DNA from: Saccopteryx bilineata
Taxonomy: Eukaryota > Chordata > Mammalia > Chiroptera > Emballonuridae
Direction of reading: 5' to 3'
DNA: 64,000 nucleotides
Assembly (NCBI RefSeq): GCF_036850765.1
Contig: NC_089501.1
Span: forward strand, 15,910,997 to 15,974,996
Position numbers and translations under genes: made by a program. Below are positions 57,421 through 64,000 of this stretch, one piece after another; position 1 is the first letter of the stretch; each line of letters opens with the position of its first letter. The notes beneath the pieces are model-generated. The model ran no database searches. It saw only the letters and a list, made by a program, of their open reading frames with translations, and was not told where the DNA came from.

Positions 57421-58335
57421 CTTCGAAAGAAGGCTTGAGACCTCTGGCCCGAGTATCAGAACCAGTGATCTCTAAAAGACATTGCAGCAATTTCTAGCCT
57501 CCCCAGAGCAGGACTTCACAAAAAGCTATAATAATTCAGTCATCTGAGCCTCAGTGTGGTATCTTGCCTATCTTCTCCAGCTCTGTAACATTGCTATGCA
57601 AGGAATTGATGCTGTTTCCTTTCTTTCCTGAAAACACCACTATCTATATTTAGGATGAGCCTACAGCTTGTTCTGTACAAGGTGAAACCAACTGATGGGT
57701 TTTATGTAGAAAGGTATAGATGGGCATTCTTACAAACTCAAATAAACTCCTGGAGTTTACTCGTTTGTTTTTAGACTTCAGGCCTAAAGCATCTCTGCTT
57801 GTGCCCATAGCTAATTTTGAAAGATTCTGTTGTGCTTTCTCTATTGCTACTTGACAAGAATCTCTAAGTCTCATAGGAAAAACAATTATGAGGGTCCTCT
57901 TCTTTTGTTGTTACTTTTAAACATAATTTAAAATCGATCCACAATCCAGGCAGGCTGTAAATACCCTGTGGTCTTCATCTTCATCTCCTCTGTCCCCTCT
58001 CCTCTTAGACAAATATATCAATATTTCCCCTTTCTCTAGTTGCAAAACTCAATCCCCTTGCACATCTGAGTATGTAGACCCAGATGGGGAAGGCAAAGTG
58101 ACATATGGAGTGGTCTGCTTCCATTGTAGCCAGCCAATTTGCCATCTTACACCCAAACCAAATTCATGGAGGAACAATCTCATTTGAGTGCAAGACACAA
58201 GGGGAATGAGAGTAGCTTATTGTCTTGACGTATAAATCATGTTGTGGGAATGTAGCACCATCATCTTCCACATACATTTTTATGCATAATTATGACCTTT
58301 CTTGGAATTAATTGTTCTATCTTCTGTGGTCCTAT
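57421..58335. other. Unassigned DNA
   Basis: No repeat or exon recognised. Confidence 0.4.
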
Positions 58336-58336
58336 T

Positions 58337-58416
58337 CCATATATACATATATATATATGTGTGTGTGTGTATATATATATGCACACACACATCACATATA
58401 TATACCATATATATCT
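58337..58416. repeat. (TA)n/(TG)n/(CA)n alternating repeat
   Basis: Blocks atatata, gtgtgtgtgtgt, atatatat, cacacacaca run together. The gtgt and cacac blocks are complementary, so the tract could extrude as a hairpin. Confidence 0.9.
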
Positions 58417-59465
58417 CATTATTATACTATAGATCTTAGTTTTGTTTTACATTATTGATGTATATATATGCTTTTTCTCTCTTCCAAGATTGTAAACTTC
58501 TTAAGGCCAGATACCATATTTATAGACTTAAACTGAAAATTTAAATCTTTAGAAACATAGCTTGCATCTTTATGATATTCTTCTTCTATATAGCCTTGAG
58601 ACATCTAAGGTTAAATTTTAAAGTTCAAAATAATGACTTTTACTCAGAATTGAAGGTTATCTATATAAAATGTTTCAGATTATTTTTTTATAGTAAGCAA
58701 AATGATAGAAAAGAAGATTATTAAGATGAATAACGCGTCCTTAACATTTGAGCAAGTAGATTCTAATACTAGGAGAAATTCTATAAAATAGAAAGAAAAG
58801 ATATAAATAATTCTTTCTATTGACAGTCTCCCTCCACAGAGCCAGGCTTATTTTTCAACATAGAACAGTACTTCTACAACCATTGTAGGCTTGAGAAAGA
58901 TGCAGTTATAATTTCTGTCCCTAAGAGGATAAAGATATCTAGGATAAATAATACATTTCAATTGAAGTGAGATTATTGCTTTATCAGATTATATCTCTTA
59001 AAATTCTAAACTTTATTTACATTGATTCACCAGAGATAATCAGTTTTATTGCCATTCCAAAACACTTTGCAGCTACTTTTTCTACTATTTATCTTTTGAA
59101 ATATATTCTTTTTCTATCTGTCCATAAAGGTCAATGTATGAAGTTTTAGAAATTTTTAGTGATAAATTCTAAAAGGTCAATGAAGTGACATTTAGCCTTG
59201 AGATCCTGATAATCAAGATTGTGTCCAAGAGTTTCACTTTGCTTATTATTTATTGAATATATTTTTATCTTCCTGCCTACCTTCCTACATATGAATTAAT
59301 ATCTATCTTCTATTCATCCAACTATTTATCTTCTTTATTAATTCAAGAAGCTGCCATTGATAATCTCAATTTTTAAGCATATTCTTCCTCCTTCTTCCTC
59401 TTTTTTTATCTCCTTCCTTGCAGTTCTTTCTTCTTTCATCCCATTGTTACTTCTTTGAGTTCTCA
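58417..59465. other. AT-rich unassigned DNA
   Basis: No repeat or exon recognised. Confidence 0.45.
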
Positions 59466-59990
59466 CTTTACCCTGGGCACTGTATATGGGGGAAATATAT
59501 ACAATCCATGATATCAAGGATTGGAGGAACTTGTAGTACAGTAGTGATGCAGATAGGCAAACAAGCCATTTCACAAACCAAGATAAGCAACTCTCATGGA
59601 TAGATTCAAAGTAAAATTAGAGCAGATAGAAAAGATCAGGTAAGAAAAAGAGAATATTTGACTTGAAATTTGAAGGATGCGTGAGTAGGAGTTTTTATAC
59701 AGACATTTCAGGCAGAAGGAATTATATATGTCAAGACATAGAGGAGACATGAGTCAACAGGACATGCTCTGCACGTTAGAGACAGTCAGTATTGCCAACC
59801 AGGCAGTGTGTAGGAGGGGTTGAGGATAAGATGATGGGAGATAATGACCTTGGCTGCCATGCCAGTCAACTTGTCCTTTATCCCAAAGGTTCTGACAGCC
59901 ATTGGAGGATTTCAGACAGGGGATGACAAGGTCTAGTTTGCATTTTAGATGGATGGCAGGGCAAGACTGGAGGAAAGGGAGAGGTAAGAA
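59466..59990 (-). mobile_element. L2-like LINE fragment, antisense
   Basis: ccctgggcactgtatatggg, acttgtagtacagtagtgat and gataggcaaacaagcc follow an antisense L2 end. atttcaggcagaaggaatta, agccattggaggatttcag and caaggtctagtttgca follow the neighbouring old-repeat block often seen with it. Family assignment is tentative. Confidence 0.45.
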
Positions 59991-60420
59991 AAGGTGGCCT
60001 TCCTTCTTATATCCTTACATGCTCTTGTGTCTCACTTCAGGTGAGAGATGTCTGGAGGCTGAAAAAGGGTGATGGCAATGACAATAGAAAGCAAAGGAAT
60101 ATTAAAGAATTACATAGGAGATACATGAACCTAATGTAGTGTTTGGATAAGGGCGGTGGCCAGAGAGACTTTATAGTCTTTTAGCCCTTACTGCATTCCT
60201 TGTATATTTTTCATTTGAATTGTAACATTTGTTTTATTAGACATTAAACTTTGCTATTTTATACACTCTCAAGCAGTATATTGGCCAGAATAGCCTATCA
60301 GCATTAGTTTGAAAGTTCCATTTTGGGTTCTCTTATCAAATACTGGCATTGCACTTCTGCTAAATTTCTGTCTGTCTGAGACTTTAGATTGAGAATTAGA
60401 GATTTTCTTTCAGAGAATCT
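59991..60420. other. Unassigned DNA
   Basis: No repeat or exon recognised. Confidence 0.45.
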
Positions 60421-60428
60421 CTATAATA

Positions 60429-60751
60429 CAGGGCTTGGGAACCTATGGCTCGGGAGCCAGATGTGGCTCTTTTGATGACTGCATCTGGCTCGCAGACAAA
60501 TCTTTAATAAAAAAAATAATAACGTTAAAAATATAAAACATTCTCATGTATTACAATCCATTTATTTCCTACCGCTTATGTTCATGGTTGCGGGTGGCTG
60601 GAGCCAATCACAGCTGTCCTCCGGGACAACACCAAATTTTTTATTGGATGATGCGAAATATACACGGGTCGTTGTATGGCTCTCATGGAATTACATTTTA
60701 AAAATATGTGGTATTCATGGCTCTCTCAGCCAAAAAGTTTTCTGACCTCTG
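60429..60751. mobile_element. Nonautonomous hAT transposon with perfect 8-bp duplication (323 bp)
   Basis: Starts cagggcttgggaacctatgg and ends aaagttttctgacctctg, giving short imperfect terminal inverted repeats (cagggcttgggaa / cagaggtcagaaa). The duplication ctataata is exact at 60421-60428 and 60752-60759. The interior has no transposase frame. It is a different hAT family from the three at 24781, 28349 and 41018 and from the 53929 element. Confidence 0.9.
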
Positions 60752-60759
60752 CTATAATA

Positions 60760-61425
60760 CTTTGTAGGTCTGTGTTCTTAGTAGACTACTATGAGATGAC
60801 TTAATTTTTTAAAACAAGTTTTGGCCCTCAGTTGGGTACCCTGTCCAGCTAATATAGTGCTCTTAAGCCAGGTTGAGGTGTCTTATTCATTAATGTGTAA
60901 ACCTCTTTAAAAAGGTGATTCCTCAAAGCAATCACAATCTGGAATCCTTAGAATTCTTATGGTCTTTGTAGCGTACCATAAAGAGGTCTGTTACCTTTGA
61001 CAAGATTGGAAATGTGTTGGTTAATTTTCAGATATTCTGATATGAGAAAATTAGATCTATGAAATTCCCATAATTATCAACATATAAAACTTTTTGGCAG
61101 TTAAAAATTTTTTTTTTGAGAAAGTATTGTAGTTGGCATGACTTCTGTTTTTAACTTGTGTTTAACATTCTCCTTTTGTTCTGTCCTGAATAGTTAGTTG
61201 GAGGAGTGCATGATTGAGCCTGTCAATTTGAAATATGATTTTCAGATTTTAAGATATGGTAGAGATATTTTTTTCCTCTTCTCTTCACATGACTGCAGGA
61301 GTTAAGTAGCTATTCTGGAAGATATTTTTGTTCTCGTTTTGTGAGGCATTCTACCCAGACAATTTACTCTATTTCATTCCTTTCATTAGAAAAGCAACAA
61401 CAACAATACTTATAGCTAAAAATTA
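60760..61425. other. Unassigned DNA
   Basis: No repeat or exon recognised. Confidence 0.45.
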
Positions 61426-61640
61426 TTGAAACACATGTATGTGACACTGTATAAATTTTATATGCGTTATTTCATTAAAACTTCACAGTAAGTCTATGAA
61501 TAAATATTATTATATCCATTTTACAGATGAGTAAACTGAGGCATAGAAAATTTAAGGAACTTCTTTAATGTTAAGTAGCTCAAACAGAAGTGGAATTTGA
61601 AATCAGTCTGTCTGACTATGGTCTTAATTATTTTGTGATA
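61426..61640 (-). mobile_element. MIR, minus strand
   Basis: tatatgcgttatttcattaa, attttacagatgagtaaact and gtggaatttgaaatcagtct mark an antisense MIR ending about 61636, just before a SINE-A insertion. Confidence 0.85.
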
Positions 61641-61663
61641 TCAGACCCTTTATATTCTTCTTT

Positions 61664-62065
61664 CTTTTTTTTTTTTTTTTTCCATTTTTCTGAAGCTGGA
61701 AACAGGGAGAGACAGTCAGACAGACTCCCGCATGCGCCCGACCGGGATCTACCCCGCACGCCCACCAAGGGGCGACGCTCTGCCCACCAGGGGGCGATGC
61801 TCTGCCCATCCTGGGCGTCACCATGTTGCGACCAGAGCCACTCTAGCGCCTGAGGCAGAGGCCACAGAGCCATCCCCAGCGCCCGGGCCATCTTTGCTCC
61901 AATGGAGCCTTGGCTGCGGGAGGGGAAGAGAGAGACAGAGAGGAAAGCGCCGCGGAGGGGTGGAGAAGCAAATGGACGCTTCTCCTGTGTGCCCTGGCCG
62001 GGAATCGAACCCAGGTCCTCCGCACGCTAGGCCGACGCTCTACCGCTGAGCCAGCCGGCCAGGGC
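61664..62065 (-). mobile_element. SINE-A copy, minus strand, full length
   Basis: Complete reverse-complement SINE-A ending cagccggccagggc. The 13-bp duplication tatattcttcttt lies at 61651-61663 and 62066-62078. The B-box complement ggaatcgaacc is intact. The CTCF-like core ccaccagggggcga is at 61784-61797, with a weaker unit (ccaccaaggggcga) just before. Few differences from the 10172 copy suggest a recent insertion. Confidence 0.95.
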
Positions 62066-62174
62066 TATATTCTTCTTTGAACGTAAATATATAAACTTCA
62101 AAAAGAACATTGTCAAGGTCACCAATCTAATATGTTTATATTGGTCTTTGTTTCTAGCCAAATGTATAAACTCA

Positions 62175-62216
62175 TTTTTTAATGTTTATTTTATTGATTT
62201 TAGAGAGAGAGGAGGG

Positions 62217-62249
<33 letters not shown>

Positions 62250-62366
62250 CAGACAGAGAGAGAAAGGAACATCAATCTGTTCCTGAATATGCCCTGTCCA
62301 GAGATCGAACCAGCAACCTCTGCTTTGCAATGGTGCTCTAACCAACCGAGTTATTCAGTGAGGGCT
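62175..62366 (-). mobile_element. VES-type tRNA-derived SINE, minus strand
   Basis: ttattttattgattttagag, a long (GA)n stretch, gaacatcaatctgttcctga, agagatcgaaccagcaacct and ccaaccgagttattcagtga give the VES layout in reverse. The (GA)n tract at 62200-62270 is expanded. Confidence 0.85.
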
Positions 62367-63409
62367 CTACATATATAAATTTAAAGAATTGTTGATTTGC
62401 TTAAGAAAAAACTCTACCAGGTAAAAATAATAACAAATATACATGTGACAAACAGGTAGTGTCTGTCTTAAGAACATAGATTCAAGTTTTAACTTTTACA
62501 GTTTAGCTAGAAAAGAGTCTAAAATGTGCATTCAAGTTAGTGAGAACCCTCTGACAGTGACAGTTCTGAAGTTTTCAACTTGTAATCACAGCTCTATTAA
62601 AAACCTCAGGCATTTTTCTCATTTCATTAGGTATTGCATGAAATTTTTTTTTTTAAAAAGTTGTATCTCCTGACTAGGGAACTTGAAAATACCCATTTTT
62701 ATTCAAAAACTTTAGTTGCAATATATATCTTACACTAATGAAAAATATATCTTAATTCAAGAAATTTACAGAAATATTCAAACTTATAAAGTGGAGAATA
62801 TCACTAAAATACAGTGAAATTAGGGATTAAAACTAACTGTAAGCAAAATTGTGACGTAAACAGCTGTTCTCTTGGCGACCAGCCTTCCCCGTGAGGATTT
62901 CCTCCTCCTCGTGCTAGGATAGACCAGAGTCCTTGGGTCTCATATCCACCAAGATGGTCTTAATGATTCTTCATATATCTGACTTGCAAATCAGTGAAAA
63001 GAAATGATAGATAAAATACTCCTCTAAAGACAGTTTAATATTATAAGGATTATAGATTTTACTTGACGGGGGAAATATATAACAAAAATTTTGGCATGAA
63101 ACAGGAAACAGAAACTGGTTATATAAGCTCATGGGAGCTTTGTGGTCCCTCTGGGAAGCACAGCAATGTTTGTCTATATGCAAAACTGACCCTGTCTATT
63201 TAGCTAATGTTATATTTTCTAAGATTGAGCTAGGTTTGATGTTTTCTCCTTTCTAGTCAAACCAGTCAACCACATTCAAATATCTTGTGTATACAAAGGA
63301 GGCTATGGCAATGATTCATGTCTTTAATTTCCAGCGAATGAGATAAAAGGAAACTATGGAAAATAAAAACCACAATTAACATTAATTTACTATGTTCTGA
63401 TTGACAAAA
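62367..63409. other. Unassigned DNA
   Basis: No repeat or exon recognised. Confidence 0.45.
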
Positions 63410-63605
63410 CACTTTTTATATGCATTATCTCATTTAATCTTCACCATATAGCTGAACATTAGGTATTGTTGCTATTTCTCCTTTACAGCTAAACTCACTA
63501 AGATTTTAGAGGATCTGAGCCGGTCTTGAGTCATCCGGCTATTAAACTGCAAAGCAAGGGCTTGAACCCATGTCACTGCTTCTTGCAGTTCTTGGGACAT
63601 GGTAA
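63410..63605 (-). mobile_element. MIR, minus strand
   Basis: tatgcattatctcatttaat, tctcctttacagctaaactc and agggcttgaacccatgtca follow an antisense MIR. Confidence 0.8.
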
Positions 63606-63746
63606 CTAAGTAAATATTGATTTTCTTTCTCGTTTCTCACTTGTTGCCTGCCTTCCTGCCCTCATTCATTGTTCCCTTCTTTTCTCCTTTAAATCTGCCA
63701 ACTCACCACTTCCTCCTCATGGAAATTACATCATATGATGAATGTG

Positions 63747-63779
63747 AAATATCAGTAGTGTCACACACTACTGATATTT
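63747..63779. repeat. Perfect 15-bp hairpin, 3-nt loop
   Basis: aaatatcagtagtgt (63747-63761), loop cac, then its exact reverse complement (63765-63779). Flanking DNA is otherwise unremarkable. Confidence 0.85.
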
Positions 63780-64000
63780 TAATAACAGTTTGTTGAGTAA
63801 AAGTGTGTGAAACAAACATGTATACATATAACACTCAAACAACAAATATTGGCTGAGTGACTGTATGGTGAATGAGTAAGTCAACCATGAGAGCAGTGGA
63901 GAGACTAGGCTGGCTGAGGCTTTGTCAGCTTGGGGGAAGTAGTGCATGAGGTCTCTGGAAGACATCTGCCTTCCCGATTAGTGCATGCCTAGTCACTGTC

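Overview
The window reads as a gene-free stretch (intergenic, or inside a very large intron) of a mammalian nuclear genome, most likely a bat. It is AT-rich overall, and every long open frame is either transposon sequence (LINE-1 ORF2) or an accidental frame through a GC-rich SINE. I found no exon, promoter, CpG island, rRNA or functional tRNA that I could support. The bat assignment rests on VES-type tRNA-derived SINEs plus two further tRNA-derived SINE families: a ~390-400 bp GC-rich one called 'SINE-A' here, and a shorter one with internal gcttgagc-type repeats called 'SINE-B'. Both resemble SINEs I associate with non-vespertilionid bats such as horseshoe and leaf-nosed bats. This is recognition by eye, not a database match.

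Layout. 1-5.5 kb: a SINE-A tail at the left edge, a 73-bp palindromic MITE, old L1 remnants, simple repeats, and a nest of old L1, second L1 tail and TA-flanked DNA transposon. 5.5-13.6 kb: old L1 pieces peppered with SINE-A, SINE-B and MIR copies. 15.2-17.0 kb: a MIR, then an L1 with an inverted 5' part inside one target-site duplication. 19-25.3 kb: an old antisense L1 hosting a VES SINE, a 4.1-kb young L1 with nearly complete ORF2 (one frameshift), and a hAT element with perfect 8-bp duplications. 26-35 kb: L2 fragments, a second hAT copy, SINE-A, and an L2 split by a rearranged L1. 35.1-37.5 kb: a mariner-like element with ~110-bp terminal inverted repeats, then a 1.2-kb L1 of the young family. 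38-44.6 kb: MIR, SINEs, a third hAT copy, and a gammaretrovirus-type LTR with primer-binding-site remnant. 45.8-48.5 kb: two copies of a Tigger/pogo-like MITE and old L1. 51.6-55.6 kb: a 4-kb decayed L1 with exact 13-bp duplications and a SINE-B and hAT nested inside. 56-64 kb: DNA-transposon, MIR, L2, hAT, SINE-A and VES remnants.

No genes act together here. What can be read is an insertion history. The features with most possible functional interest are the CTCF-like core motifs carried in tandem by each SINE-A copy, the clean target-site duplications that date insertions relative to each other, and the variety of cut-and-paste DNA transposons, which fits what is known of bat genomes.
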